Notes: generated by a model from the sequence alone, not told the origin. A stretch of DNA of 64,000 nucleotides from Tenodera sinensis (GCA_030765045.1 CM060964.1:145960565-146024564), one strand, 5' to 3'. Shown: positions 1 to 10,916, counted from the first letter of the stretch. A program made the numbers and translations.

Positions 1-205
1 TTGCAATCAGATAATATTAATTCATTATTTTGTTACCAAAAGTTATAGTGTTTGTTGCGGATAACCATGTAAATTTGCGCTAAATAGAAATTGTTCTTTA
101 CATAAAAATTAAAATAATAGTTTAATAGTCAGCACATTAAGTTCATTAATTTCCAAGGGGGGGGGGGCCGCGGCCCTCCCTTGCCCCCCCCCCTTCGCGA
201 CGCCC
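1..205 (-). repeat. Dispersed repeat A, copy 1
   Basis: The reverse complement of this stretch matches 13831-14010 closely, including ATAGTTTAATAGTCAGC, CTTTACATAAAAATT and a homopolymeric G/C run ending near TTCGCGAC. The other end lies outside the window. No ORF or terminal repeat is visible. The G run differs in length between copies. Confidence 0.75.
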
Positions 206-360
206 ATGGCGCGAGTTGATTTCGAAAGAAACTTGGCATTTGATTCTGGCGAGGAATACGGACGAAGGAGGGGTGGGGAGAAGCGGAAGTAGCGCTGCTT
301 GGTCGATAATATAGAGGCGTACTGCATTATCGGCGGAATCGTTCGTTATTTCTCGATATG

Positions 361-1230
361 GAAGGAGAAATAACAAATGAATTTGAAATAAACAAAGGAT
401 TGAAACAAGGATGTAGTCTATCTCCAATTCTTTTTAATATATATATATGAAATTATAGTAGAATGGAAAAAAGTAGTGCATGAGGGGATTAGATCAGGAC
501 AAGGAAGAGCAATAAACGCCCTTCTATTTGCTGACGATTTAGTTTTAATCTTTGACAGGGAAGATAGACTACAGAAAGGAGTATATCAACTAAACCAAAT
601 TTGTAAGAAATATGATATGACAGTCTCAAAGACAAAAACAAAAGTAATGGCATTCTAGGGAAAATACCCAATAAGGACCAAAATTGTAGTAGAGGAAACT
701 ATAATAGGACAAGTATCACACTTTCAATACCTTGGCTGTGATATAACCTATGAAGCGGAAAATCAAGATATAAGGAATAAAATACAAAAATTCCAAGCAG
801 TTTGCGGAACAATTAAGAGAACCCTCAGGAATAAAGCAAGGAAAGAAACCCAAATAAGATTTTACAAAGTGATGGCAATCCCAATATCAAACTACGGAAG
901 TGAGGCATGGATAATAAGGGAAAAGGAGAAGAGTAAAACACAAGCTGCTGAAATGATATTCTTACGATCAATCAAAGGATGCACAAGAGAAGATCACATT
1001 AGGAATGAAATTATTAGAGAAGAATTGGAAGTACAACCGCTACTAGAAGAAATCCAAAGATATAGAAGCAAATGGGTCGAACACCTTAATCGCATGCCAA
1101 GAGAAAGAATACCAAAACAAGCCTTCAATTATAGACCAAGAGGACGAAGATCGATAGGACGCCCCCTAAAGAGATGCCTCCAGGAAATGTGAGACCGGAA
1201 CAGGTTTAACCCTAACCCGTGAAGGAAGAA

Positions 1231-1262
<32 letters not shown>

Positions 1263-1265
1263 GGA
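361..1265 (+). pseudogene. Non-LTR retrotransposon (endonuclease/RT type), broken RT and C-terminal region with GAA tail
   Basis: A degraded 3' part of a LINE. Seen in order: an RT block with KGLKQGCSLSPILFN near 390-440; after a frameshift in a TA run near 445, LLFADDLVLI (about 520-550), the catalytic A-D-D box; then a frame break near 657, YLGCDI near 730, YGSEAWIIRE (about 890), AAEMIFLRSIKGCTRE (about 945-1000) and a GRRSIGRPLKR end. This C-terminal block is typical of the endonuclease-reverse transcriptases very common in cockroach and termite genomes. It ends in a (GAA)n-rich tract (1227-1263), a microsatellite tail as expected of some LINE clades. At least two frameshifts and several stops make it inactive. 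Clade not resolved. Confidence 0.8.
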
Positions 1266-1604
1266 TGAATGCTAGAATATTGAATTTAAATCATTAAAGG
1301 AGTATAAAATCGCGAACATTACAAATTATAGCATACAACGCTAAATATTGTGATCTATATGATGTGTGTAGTACAATGATTGATGAGTACCTGGAAAAAT
1401 ATGATGCAAATAAGCTTAAACGGTGAAAAGCGCTGTCGGATGTTTACGTCCCATATACTCGTTCTGATGGCTTGGCGGTTACTGCTGGCCTTATCATAAT
1501 GGTGCTACGTGGATCCAAGGGTGGGGAGACTTTCCTGTCTAAACTTGTTTTGAAGGAGTGTAGACACAATGTCGCTACTACTGTGTGACGTCATTTACCT
1601 ATTT
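1266..1604. other. No gene seen
   Basis: Intronic AT-rich sequence with no coding pattern, terminal repeat or RNA signature that I can support. Confidence 0.5.
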
Positions 1605-1840
1605 TAGTTGACTGAATGATGAAAGATAAGGAATAACCCCGTTTCTAAGGGTGTATTCTGCTGATAGTTTCTTTTCCGTTATTTTATTCCTTATTTATTC
1701 CTTTTTTCTTTCTTTTTATTGTTATATTAGAGGTTTTATTTATACATGCATTGAAGTTAACATGTTAAGACGCTTTCAAATACGTTTATTTTGTTGCGGG
1801 AATATATAGTTAAAGTTAATGTCTTTGTCATTGTATTATG
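1605..1840 (+). repeat. Dispersed repeat B, copy 1
   Basis: Matches the reverse complement of 54205-54437. Shared blocks include ATGATGAAAGATAAGGAAT, TTTCTAAGGGTGT, the TTTCTTTCTTTTTATTGTT tract, GAAGTTAACATGTTAAGACG and a TATAT..TTAA..ATGTCT end. Non-coding, about 230 bp. No TSD identified. Confidence 0.7.
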
Positions 1841-1984
1841 TCTTCTGTATGGCGCTTGCGTGACGTCATTCAAGCATGTGTAATTTATCCTGGTATATAT
1901 CAGCTGTAGTCACTCGATGAATGAAGGAATCTGTATCCGTATACAACAGCTTAAGATTCTCAGCTTAAGTCAGGTTAATAAATA

Positions 1985-2806
1985 GGAAGGTTTGCGCTCC
2001 CTTAGGTTAAGTAACGTTAGGTTAGGTTAGAATATGATGCTTAGGTTATGTGAAATTATGATAGACCATATAGTAAAAAGAGTAGGGATTAGATGAGCAA
2101 AAGGGATGAAGAATAAATCATTAGATGAGGTGTTAGGTTAGGTTAGACGAGTACAAGTATGGGGCTTAGGTTATGTTAAATTATGAAAGAGCAGAGTAAA
2201 AAGAGTGGGAGCTAGGTTAGGTTAGCTTAGGTGAGCTTAGGCTAGACGAGTACAAGTATGAGGCTTAGGTTAGGTTAAATTATGAAAGATCAGAGTAAAA
2301 AGAGTGGGAGCTAGGTTAGGTTAGCTTAGGTGAGCTTAGGTTAGACGAGTACAAGTATGGGGCTTAGATTATGTTAAATTATGAAAGAGCAGAGTAAAAA
2401 GTGTGGGAGCTAGGTTAGGTTAGCTTAGGTGAGCTTAGGTTAGACGAGTACAAGTATGAGGCTTAGGTTAGGTTAAATTATGAAAGACCATATAGTAAAA
2501 AGAGTAGGGATTAGATGAGCAATAGGGATGAAGAATAAATAATTAGATGAGGTGTTAGGTTAGGTTAGACGAGTTGAAGTATGGGACTTAGGCTAGGTTA
2601 GATTAGGTTAGGATAGGTTAGACGAGTAGAAGTATGGGGCTTAGGCTAGGTTAGATTAGGTTAGGATAGGTTAGACGAGTAGAAGTATGGGGCTTAGGTT
2701 ATGTTAAATTATGAAAGTTCAAAGTAAAAAAGAGTGGGAGCTAGGTTAGGTTAGGATAGGTTAGACGAGTAGAAGTATGGGGCTTAGGCTAGGTTAGGTT
2801 AGGTTA
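1985..2806 (+). repeat. TTAGG-like minisatellite array, copy 1
   Basis: Imperfect tandem array with a period of roughly 100 bp. Each unit contains TTAGGTTAGG runs plus a conserved spacer (GACGAGTA.AAGTATG.GGCTTAGG, TTAAATTATGAAAGA, AGTAAAAAGAGTGGGAGCTA). GGTTA is the insect telomere motif, but here it is interspersed and degenerate, so this is interstitial satellite and not a telomere. It begins with TTAGGTTAAGTAACGTTAGG, a boundary shared with the array at 61350. Confidence 0.85.
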
Positions 2807-3160
2807 GCGCCACTATGTGGGGCGAGGCGTCATGTTGGGGTAACATATTCAATCAAGATAGAAATCTCTTGCGTTAGGAGGTTTGCATCGATACAGTGAA
2901 CGACATACTCAACTGCTATGGACGCTCATAAACATACATGCACTGCTATAGGCCTTAAACATTATCCCTAGAGCCAGCCTCAAACACCTACAACGTCCTG
3001 CTTCCCCTACCACCTTACCTAGTAATGTTTAGATTACGCATGGCGGCCATCTTGCCCATAAAAAAGTGGCCCAGCTTCCCCCCAAATACCCTACTACTAG
3101 AATATTATTTCGTAAATCTTAACTTAACACGTGTCTGTGTTATAACAAAATATACTACGC
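2807..3160 (+). repeat. Conserved module following the TTAGG-like array, copy 1 (coding potential broken)
   Basis: Aligns with 61671-61990. Shared blocks include AACATATTCAATCAAGA.AGAAA, CATCGATA.AGT, GCTTCCCCTACCACCTTACC and GGAGGCCA/GCGGCCATCTTGCC. The equivalent of the 66-codon ORF at 61788 begins here at 2919 but meets a TAG after 16 codons and is out of frame afterwards. No known domain is recognised. Confidence 0.65.
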
Positions 3161-3560
3161 TAAGCTCATGTAAAACATTTATATGCAATAAATACATACC
3201 TGTTAGTAGAATCTCATTGATGTACCTCCGACTCACAGAATAAATGCACTGGAATTAAATGATTAACAAATGCTTACTTGCATTGTATTTGAATACTATA
3301 TATTATATACTGACAATTAGGTATGCATTATTTAGCTTATTAGCAACATTGTGCATTTTACCAAAACTTAATATAACCTCAAATGATGCTATATTTAGCC
3401 TATTTCATTAGAAGAATCAAGGAGGGGTAGAGGAATATTTAGGAAACTTTATAACACAGAAACATTGAAGTGTGTGTGAGCGTTTTAAAGAAGTTGTCAT
3501 TACATTTTAACTTTTAATAAATAAGGTGCAAAGGGAAATACATTACATCATGACGCCGGG
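3161..3560. other. No gene seen
   Basis: AT-rich intronic sequence. I see no coding pattern or repeat structure. Confidence 0.45.
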
Positions 3561-3568
3561 CTGCCCCA

Positions 3569-3780
3569 TCCTATTGGTTCGGTGCGTAGCAAGCCTCTCA
3601 AGATCAAGCTCCTCCAACCATGCACGCGAGCGAACACGTGACTAACAACAATCAAACGACAACATAAAGTGTTTTCCAGAGCATTTGAGGACTGTCTGGC
3701 AGCCGGCTTGTTTGTAGGCGTTCAAGAAAGATTTGGCTACGTCATCGCCAGTATAAAAAGCTTGCGGAGCCCTCACAGTG
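3569..3780 (+). promoter_or_regulatory. Promoter-like segment with TATA box
   Basis: A locally GC-richer block in AT-rich intron. It has an inverted CCAAT (ATTGG, 3574), an E-box CACGTG (3635-3640), GACGTCATC-like TACGTCATC (about 3738) and a good TATAAAAAG at 3752-3760. About 20-28 bases further on, TCACAGT lies near the expected initiator position. Orientation is opposite to Kmo. Could be the promoter of an antisense or nested gene, or an internal promoter of a decayed element. Inference from motifs only. Confidence 0.35.
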
Positions 3781-4062
3781 TGCAATTTTCACAATCTAGG
3801 AGGACAAAAATCAATATATGACTTGTTTAGAGTGACAGACGTGAGTGACAATTTGTTTAGGACTACATTACGGACGTAGCGAGGTATACAGTTTATCGTT
3901 GAGACAGAAGTGAGAGTTGTTAGAACGGGGTAAACATAGTGTAATCTCTCACCAGCCTCTCCTTCTTTGCAGTAAAAGGAAAGTGCACGTTGTATCAAGT
4001 TGAATAAGTGACACTGAATCCGTGCAGGTTCTTGCTTTTTAGCATGGAATCTGTTCTATCAG
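3781..4062 (+). other. Possible first exon ending in a strong splice donor
   Basis: Downstream of the TATA-like box there is a leader of about 260 bp, then an ATG at 4044 (GC-ATGG context), six codons and a CAG/GTATGT donor at 4063. This layout (TATA, leader, short coding start, donor) fits a first exon, but I found no recognisable continuation on the plus strand, and donors of this quality occur by chance. Confidence 0.25.
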
Positions 4063-4891
4063 GTATGTTCTATTCAATAACACACTCATTTATTGTTTCT
4101 TTCCATGGATTTCGGTTTGACAGGTGCTAAAATTGTATGATGCATATAAATACCTTTTCTTAATTTTTTATTTTTCAAAACGTAAATAGAGTTTTAATAA
4201 CGAGGGGCACGCGGTGTTGCCAGAATATTTTAAGGGTATATTAAGTGATTATTTCTGCAATGAGGTATTGTTTGGTTAGCTGCGCATACTTGTGTACTTA
4301 TTCAAAATAAATTATTAACAGTGGTGCAACATACCTACAGCAATTCGGCGACGACTTTTCAATGTATGGTTGGAAAACAACAAACAGGCGGGTAATGAAG
4401 AAATGTTTAGTCATACTCTTAATGTTTTAGGCCTGGAAAATTATCCACAACAAGATTGTTACTAAAAGCACAAATAAGGGACCCTGGTACTGAATTTTGA
4501 ATTTTCTATATTTTTATAGGTATGAAATCAATACTTTGCACACTTAAGGGTGTTTATGTTATAAACTATCACACAAAGCTTCACCTCAATTTGATTTATA
4601 GTTTTGAGAGAATTAATTATTCAATTTATTCACAGTGCGAAAATACCTTAGTATTCAAAATACTCCAGCCGTCTCAAAAATATATCAAAACAGTTTGATT
4701 ATTTTATAAACTGTAATTGCCTAACAAATACCATCGGTCTCTGGCAGGAGGAAAAAACAGTTACTTTTAAAGTAATTAATTTCTTAGTTTTGATGGACAC
4801 TTAAAATATTTTTAAAACTTTTTGTGCACTTAATTTTTTAAAGCTAACCAATTTTTCAGATGTTGAAACCAGAGACTGAGATTGAAGACAC
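4063..4891. other. No gene seen
   Basis: AT-rich sequence with many short T/A runs. No supported feature. Confidence 0.45.
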
Positions 4892-4967
4892 ATAAATATA
4901 GTACATTCTGGAAAAATTCAAGGAGCATAGCACAATATTTAATTCGGCTGGAACACATAGTGTATTA
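4892..4967 (+). repeat. 76-bp direct repeat, left copy
   Basis: Near-identical (about nine differences) to 6242-6317, containing CTGGAAAAATTCAAGGA and GGAACACATAGTGTATTA. The two copies bracket the MITE-like element at 4969-6239. Confidence 0.8.
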
Positions 4968-4968
4968 A

Positions 4969-6239
4969 GGTAACCCATATGTGAAATTTGAAAAATTGCC
5001 ATTTTTCGTCCAATTCTTCTCAAATTTTGGGGATAGGCTTGTTGCTCAGAGTTAAAACAACATTATGAGTTTGAAATTTATATCTTGAATAGTTTGTTTT
5101 TAGTATATATATATTTAATTTCTGTAAGGTTGTGTGAAAAATGCTCCTCGGTGCATACTTTTCAACCAAGAACATTTCAATTTCTACAGCTAATCAATCA
5201 CATATAGTGCTACAACATTTGGCTGGTGTTTTTTTAGTAATTTATTTTATTTGGAAGAAAAAAAATTGAAAATTGCATAATCCAATTTCTGAGAATTTTA
5301 CCAATTTTACAAATTCCTTTTTGAAATAAAAACTTTTTATTAAGGTACAGCAAAAATTTAGAGTCATGTTTTAATTCCTATACTTTGAACAATATGTGTA
5401 CCAAGTTTCAAGAAAGATCTGCAAAACTATGCACCAAGGAGCATTTTGTACATGATCATGTGCCAGCAAATCATAAGCGGAGAAAAATGGAGTTAAAGTT
5501 TAGCAACTATATAATACAAATGTACTTGATTAAAACTGGCCTGCACCATATGTGGGACCCTCAGAGGTCCTTTTAGCTGTTTTTTCAAATTTCAGTCGCT
5601 TCCTAGCAGTTCTGTAGCCCCTTTTTGAATGCCTAGCACTATCCTTCAGACGACACTTACCCTAATTTTACTTAATTTCTCCCCAATTTCATTGAAATTT
5701 CTACCCTGAACCTCATTCTTTACATGCTGTGAAGCTTCACAAATCATATTATATTCACTAATTTTGTATATTACACCAATTTCTGTTTTCCTTTTTGAAA
5801 AAAAATCTTCCTTTGGGCATTTCTTCACTATTTCTTCACAAAGCACCACGAGGTTAGCACATTTTCCCTCTAGATAAACCAAAGAACTTTGGAATTTTCC
5901 CAACAGATAGCTCTCATATAGATGATTCTCAGGTTAGCCAACATGTTTCAGCTAATTTGTGACAAGACAAACTCAAACTGAACAGATATTGAGTCGGAAA
6001 ATCACTGCAAGCACTTCGAGTGCACTCTACTTACCTTGCTTCAAGTGTTTCTGTGCAATTAAACTGACATACCACCTAGCACATGGCCATTTAAAACCCT
6101 CGGTGAAGTCATTTAAAGGGTGCAGATGAGTAAACAAAAGCATGAAAATGAAAGTCAAAGGTTTAAACTTATTTATGGTATAAAAAGCCAAAAATGAAAA
6201 ACTTTGTCATTTTTGCCCATTTTTCACAGATGAGTTACC
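4969..6239. mobile_element. Non-autonomous DNA element with terminal inverted repeats (MITE-like)
   Basis: The ends are inverted repeats: left 4969-4987 GGTAACCCATATGTGAAAT, right 6221-6239, whose complement reads GGTAACTCATCTGTGAAAA (16 of 19 match). Length is 1271 bp. The interior is AT-rich. The longest open stretch, 85 codons on the minus strand at 5646-5903, resembles no transposase I know, so mobilisation in trans is likely. A short target duplication is not clear because the element abuts the 76-bp direct repeats on both sides. Confidence 0.55.
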
Positions 6240-6241
6240 AT

Positions 6242-6317
6242 ATAAATACAGTACACGCTGGAAAAATTCAAGGAACATAGCACAATATTTAATGCGGCGG
6301 GAACACATAGTGTATTA
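6242..6317 (+). repeat. 76-bp direct repeat, right copy
   Basis: Same orientation as 4892-4967. Starts at ATAAATACAGTACACGCTGG and ends at the same GTGTATTA. Confidence 0.8.
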
Positions 6318-6860
6318 CAAATGTAACGTCGAGAAAAACCAATTTTTCTACAGACATGCATCATGATCATGAATCAGATTACCTGTTTGACCTAAAACTC
6401 ATTACGCATTTTATATTGAATACGTAGCAATAGCTCACTGGCATCTCGCCAGACAGCAGCACAAGATACCGCTACGTAAATTTTCAGCAATTTTTGAATA
6501 AAATATGGGCCAAAAGGGCAATAAAAAATCAAATTCAGTGGAAAGGGGTGGTTAAGCAGAAAAGGGGGCGATTAAAGGTAACGCAATTTGAAGCCTGCGC
6601 TACACCTTTAAAATGGCGGAATATAAGAAGTAGGTATCATTGGCAACCGATGACTGAAGGTTTGGAGAACATTTATATGCATAAACCTAAAAATCGCCAA
6701 TTTGACCATTTTTTCGGTCTTATTCAGTCTTAAAGACTTTTTGTCACGTATTCAGTCACCGCTGGTCTAAATGTCATAGGCATTGCAGTAGATTCTTACA
6801 AAGATATTCACGGTGGCTTGACAATGAGCTTACATTTGCTGAAGCATAAGTACCACTTCA
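6318..6860. other. No gene seen
   Basis: Contains an unrecognised open stretch of 79 codons (6494-6733, plus strand) rich in Lys/Arg/Gln. No homology recognised and no start or splice support. Confidence 0.4.
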
Positions 6861-7880
6861 GCACCTGGTAAAGGTCGACCTAGGAAGTCATTCAGTGACG
6901 ATAGTGCCAAAAGCAAAAAGAGGAAAGTCCAGGAATTGCTGTCAAAGTCCCAAAGAGCGGTGTAGCAAACTGCCTGCTAGTGGTACAAATAATGATGGAA
7001 ACATAACAAGGAGATTCTTTCGAAACGCCAATCAGAGTGCTTCAGTCACAGGAATAAGGGGAAATCTATTCAGGGATTTGGAGTTATTTTAGAAACAGTT
7101 GGAAGTGGTTACGAAATAAGCTTACAAAGCTTTTTATAGACACATCTGATACCAAGAAACTATATATATACACATGGAACTGTACCCGTGGTATAACATG
7201 CCACTCAGAGTACACAAAATTTTAGAACACAGTGCTGAAATTACCCAATACTACTTACTTCCTATTGGACAGACGTCTGAAGAAGCGCAAGAGGCGCGGG
7301 ATAAAGACCTACGAAAATGCCTAGCAAACATTTAACAAAAAAAAAAAATAATAATAAAAAAAAATAAATAAAAAAAATATATACATAAAAAAATATACAT
7401 AAAAAAATACATAAAAAAATACATAAAAAAATTTTATATCTTAAAAAAACAAAACAAAAAAAATCAAATTGCCCCAAACAAACCACAACAAACATAAATA
7501 AAAAGATGACAAGAGCCTGTTGCAGCAGCAACTAGAAAAAAACATCAATCAAATCGTCTTCTTGAATAGAAACGGCGGGATGTGTGACCTGGAAAAGAAA
7601 GAATCACCAAGAACAAACAGCACCACCCAAACTGACTGATCTCTGCCCCACTAAAAAACAAAAACTAAGCTAGGCTGAAGAGGGAACGCTCCCTAAGCAG
7701 CCCGGGCGTGCTTGCACGTCCAAATACCCGCATTCATTCATTCGGGAATGGCGTACCGGGAAGGAAGAACTCTCGAATTGCGACAAATAAGGATTCGTTG
7801 TCCATGTTGCTTGTTTTATCTGATCCATTCATTTCATCGCTATGGAAGCTTAAGAAACGTCGACAACCCCCATTTCACAT
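6861..7880 (+). pseudogene. Transposon-type ORF of the GRPRK/‘SEEAQEARNK’ family, broken by frameshifts and an insertion
   Basis: Remnant of a protein family repeatedly found in arthropod and cnidarian repeats. Seen: GKGRPRKSFSDDSAKSKKRK at about 6870-6935; KLFIDTSDTKKLY near 7130; in a second frame YPWYNMPLRVHKILEHS (about 7185-7235) and LLPIGQTSEEAQEARDKDLR (about 7255-7315); then, only after about 420 bases of unrelated sequence, GRKNSRIATNKDSL..LLVLSDPFISSLWKLKK (about 7757-7855). The blocks occur in the family order. Stops and frame changes show it is dead. I name it from memory of the recurring motifs, not from a defined domain. The encoded activity is unknown to me. Confidence 0.6.
7333..7749. 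mobile_element. Insertion splitting the GRPRK-type pseudogene
   Basis: The pseudogene's conserved blocks stop at about 7332 and resume at about 7750-7757. Between them is an A-rich tract with tandem TACATAAAAAAA units (7330-7450), followed by ordinary sequence. No clear terminal repeats or duplication were identified, so element type is unknown. Confidence 0.45.
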
Positions 7881-8645
7881 TTCCTCAACTTCGAACTCCT
7901 ATTCCAGCGATACGATTAGCAGGGTTCGGGCTTTTAGTAGGAATTCCATCAAGTTAAGCAAGCGTGCACCTACAACGCGAAGTGTAAGCGTACTCTTGTA
8001 AACAAAAGAGTGGAAGGTAGTGCAGAGTACACCCTGCTTCAAAGAGAGGAACACCAGGATTAAGCTAACAAATAAGGAATGTTTAACCCTTTGTAGCGTG
8101 CAATAAACTTCATTTTGATTAAGGTTGTAATGTACAGAAAACTTAGCTAGGAACATCATCGTGAGCACAGTTATTGCAATGCGCAATAGTATATTTCCTA
8201 AATGCATTGAAAGTAGATCGCACCCGATTGGCTCGCAGACAGTTTTTGTTTTGAAAAATTGCGTTCCACATCACGTGACGTAACAGGAGCGGAAAAAAAC
8301 AAACAAACAACAAAAAAAAAACAACAAAACAAAACATGGAATATCACGATAACTGGAGCTTTCCTGATCGAGAACGCATCTCTGCTTTTACACATTTCTG
8401 CGTATCCAATATTCTTCTCCACAACACCTTTAAGTTTATTTGTCACCCTCTCTCGACAGTGCTCGTTGGTTCTTGCCTCATTATCTCTGAAACTTGTTCT
8501 ATTTTCTTAATAGCCTCGAGCATGTTTAATACAGATAACTGTAAATATGTTATTGCAATTACTATATTACTGAAATGCATCTGAATGCACGAAAGATCTT
8601 CAAATAAGGCTAGTGCAATTATTTGCTTCATGCATGTACTGCGAC
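7881..8645. other. No gene seen
   Basis: Several overlapping open stretches on both strands, none resembling a known protein. Confidence 0.4.
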
Positions 8646-8649
8646 ATTT

Positions 8650-9660
8650 TTCTGCACGTTAAATACGTTTATTATTTTTACAATTACGTCGTAATATTGA
8701 ACATAGTATACTGCAGCCTGTAGTCATGTCCCCCATCGAGTTACATTTGGAGACAATGGAATTCCAGGTGCCATCTTGATTTTTGAGGGTGCCTTGCAAA
8801 ATATCTTTATCATGTTGGCTATAAAAGCATCTACATTCGGAAAAGAGGATCCAATTTCCTCTGCAACTCGGTGGAGACCATGTGCTACACAAGTTCAATG
8901 TACTAGTTTGGGAAATTATTGTTGTATTGCTGTGGCAGCTTTTTTCATATAGGAAGCCCCGTCCGTAACAAGTAGCAAATTATTTTCTTTCTTAATACTG
9001 GTGGCCCATAGCAAACACAATCAATAATTAAGCAATTTGGTCACTGTAGAATAGCTAACTTCCTGCATTTCTTCTTATGTTAAGATACATTTTTTACCCG
9101 GACTGTCAGGCATGAAGGTTCCTACAACATTGGCGATTGATCTATTAGCAGCATCTTTAGTTTCGTCTTTAGGTCTAAAAATCCTTTTATCTGCTACCAC
9201 ATCTTTATTTATGGTTTTTCATAGACCATTGGTAAATATGTTTTGCGTAATTGTGTTTCCGAAGGCATATTTCTGTTAGTATGCCTGTTTGTGGTTATGA
9301 AACCAGGATGCTGCACTTTGTTTAAAGGAATGTCAGCCTTTATTAGCGTATAGCACAGATCCTCAAACAATTCGGATTTGAAGTTTGGAGCTGCGGAGGA
9401 TGAGGGTACATTTTGTGCGCCGTTTTCTTTCTTTTTTTTTTTTTTTTTTTTTTTTTCTTTTTTTCAATAATGCAACATGTTTCTTGTATTTCACTGAGTT
9501 ACAGTGTTGCTTAACATGGTGTTTTAAATGTGCTCTAAGCTGTATGTGATATATCTTATATGTGATGGTTTCGCCATTTGTGCTGAAATATTCCCTGCCA
9601 AACTCCTTCACAAACAATGGCAATTGTGATGATGATTTTTATGTTTGAACCTTCTTTACT
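8650..9660 (-). pseudogene. CGGBP1-like hAT transposase relic
   Basis: Read on the minus strand, the family blocks come in order. FVKEFGREYFSTNGE..TYKI, then QHCNSVKYKKHVAL (9480-9620), matches the BED-like finger of CGGBP1-type proteins. Next come ADIPLNKVQHPGF and SETQLRKTYLP (about 9250-9350), then LVTDGASYMKKAA (about 8940-8980) and VAHGLHRVAEEIGSSFPNVD (about 8840-8900). Last are KIFCKAPSKI and PGIPLSPNVTRWGT..QAA.YY (about 8670-8810). The acidic residue in the VTD block and the TRWGTWL-like motif are typical of hAT-related transposases. A T-rich run (9429-9456 on plus) and many frame changes interrupt it. Non-functional. It sits in Kmo intron 3 in the same orientation as Kmo. Confidence 0.75.
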
Positions 9661-10574
9661 TTCGGCATGTCGTCTCAGCTTTGTTGCTCTGCTTGTCTAT
9701 GCAACGAATACATCAATACATAAACACGACAGTAGCATGAAATAGACTGTTCCACAGGGGTGGGCGTGTCGTTTCCTCAATCCTCACGCTGTCTCCTCAC
9801 GTTGTATAGTTCGTGCTATTTGTGTCATTCCTATGTTTACTCACTAAACCCCGCTCCTTGGTGATTAGGTATGTAGGCATATGTAATACACCAGTGGCGG
9901 CTATTCTGGTCAAGCTGGTGAAACTCCGCTTCACCACGTTTAGTTGTATTAAATATGAAGTAGGCGTTTAATTTATTATACGCTTAAATACCATTAAAAT
10001 TCGGGAATATATCTATGAGGGTAACTAAAAGGAAGGTGAAAGCTACCAGCTACTTGCCTTCTCTCTCGCACATTAACTTTGAAGAGGATTAGATTATAAG
10101 AGGTATTTTCTGTCCCCTTGGCCACCTCCAACCTCAGAGTGACCATTTGCCCTGGATTTATACTCGCCAAACATCGTGTACGGTGGTATATCGCAATCAC
10201 ACTACCCGTCGACAAAGGAGTAAGGGACTTTGGTTCTTGTATTTTGTTTGTTTTGTTTGCATTTAATGTCCACATTTATTGCTTAGACACCGCAAGGGTT
10301 AATGAAGGTGCAGGTTACCTTGGACCACTTGAATTCGGAATTGTTTGACATTAAGTTTCTGTGAATGAAAGAAGTCTCCGATAATTACACTCAAAATGGT
10401 AATTTATCCCAATTTTCACGCGATTATCAAAGCTACGCTCACACCACACAATCACATGTATTATTTACGTCATACACACTCTTGTTACTTTGGGGCTTAT
10501 TTGAGTAATTCGATGACATAATCACTGTCGTCCTAACAATAATAATTTTATCAAGTGATTCAAAATGAACTCAC
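9661..10574. other. Kmo intron 3, nothing further recognised
   Basis: Contains the donor side of Kmo exon 3 at its right edge. CAGGGGTGGGC (9757) and CAGTGGCGGCT (9894) resemble hAT termini but lack partners. Confidence 0.5.
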
Positions 10575-10771
10575 CTGATTTCCTTTAGGATCGTAGAGAA
10601 TTTGCTGCAGGGTACCATCGACTTTATGTATCATCCGTCCACGCATGGGAATTCCGTGGTGTTGTATTATATGTTCCTCTAAACCAATTTCCCGCAAGGC
10701 TTCTCTTCCACGTGAAGATATTGAAAGATTGATTGTACGTCCCTGGACATGCGGCGACGACTTTCTTATAT
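10575..10771 (-). CDS. Kmo: Kynurenine 3-monooxygenase, exon 3
   Basis: 197-bp exon bounded by a TGTGCAG acceptor (plus 10773-10772 = CT) and a CAG/GTGAGT donor (plus 10569-10574). It encodes about 65 residues, including GRTINLSISSRGREAL, GLEEHII, GIPMRGRMIH and YDPKG. These are highly characteristic of kynurenine 3-monooxygenases (the GRSINLALS..G..AL and GIPMR.RMIH blocks). With exons 1-2 it gives residues 1-109 of a protein usually 440-490 residues long. The rest (FAD/substrate domain and C-terminal membrane anchor) is not visible on the minus strand at 1-10574, so it must lie beyond the left edge. No stop or frameshift is seen, so I take the gene as functional. Confidence 0.92.
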
Positions 10772-10846
10772 CTGCACATTGCATTTTATAGCATTGGTAC
10801 TCTTGATTTTAAAATATATGCAATTGGTATTTCGATTACCACGTAC
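10772..10846 (-). other. Kmo intron 2 (75 bp)
   Basis: Short intron with GTACGT donor and TGTGCAG acceptor on the minus strand. It splits an Asp codon (phase 1). Confidence 0.85.
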
Positions 10847-10916
10847 CTGCTCTGTATTCATATAGATGAACCTCATGGCCCCTTTTGGCAAAATAACATG
10901 CACTCAAGGATCCAAT
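10847..10916 (-). CDS. Kmo: Kynurenine 3-monooxygenase, exon 2
   Basis: Internal 70-bp exon, 23 codons plus one base. It starts after a pyrimidine-rich TTTGCTTTCAG acceptor (AG at plus 10918-10917) and ends at a GTACGT donor (plus 10841-10846). It encodes IGSLSACYFAKRGHEVHLYE and a few more residues: the last Gly of GxGxxG, helix alpha1, and the beta2 strand ending in the acidic residue expected to bind the FAD ribose. The leftover G joins the first two bases of exon 3 to make an Asp codon, as in family members (…R-x-D-x-R). The exon is separated from exon 1 by 28.4 kb and from exon 3 by 75 bp. Confidence 0.88.

Noticed and set aside
1985..2806. True telomere
   Set aside because: TTAGG units are interrupted by a 60-70 bp spacer in each period and the array lies within a gene intron.
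5646..5903. 85-codon ORF inside the MITE as a transposase
   Set aside because: No catalytic or HTH signature; AT-rich sequence gives such frames by chance.
9757..9910. hAT-like termini CAGGGGTGGGC and CAGTGGCGGCT
   Set aside because: Both point to the right, away from the CGGBP1-like pseudogene, and I found no matching inverted end or 8-bp duplication.
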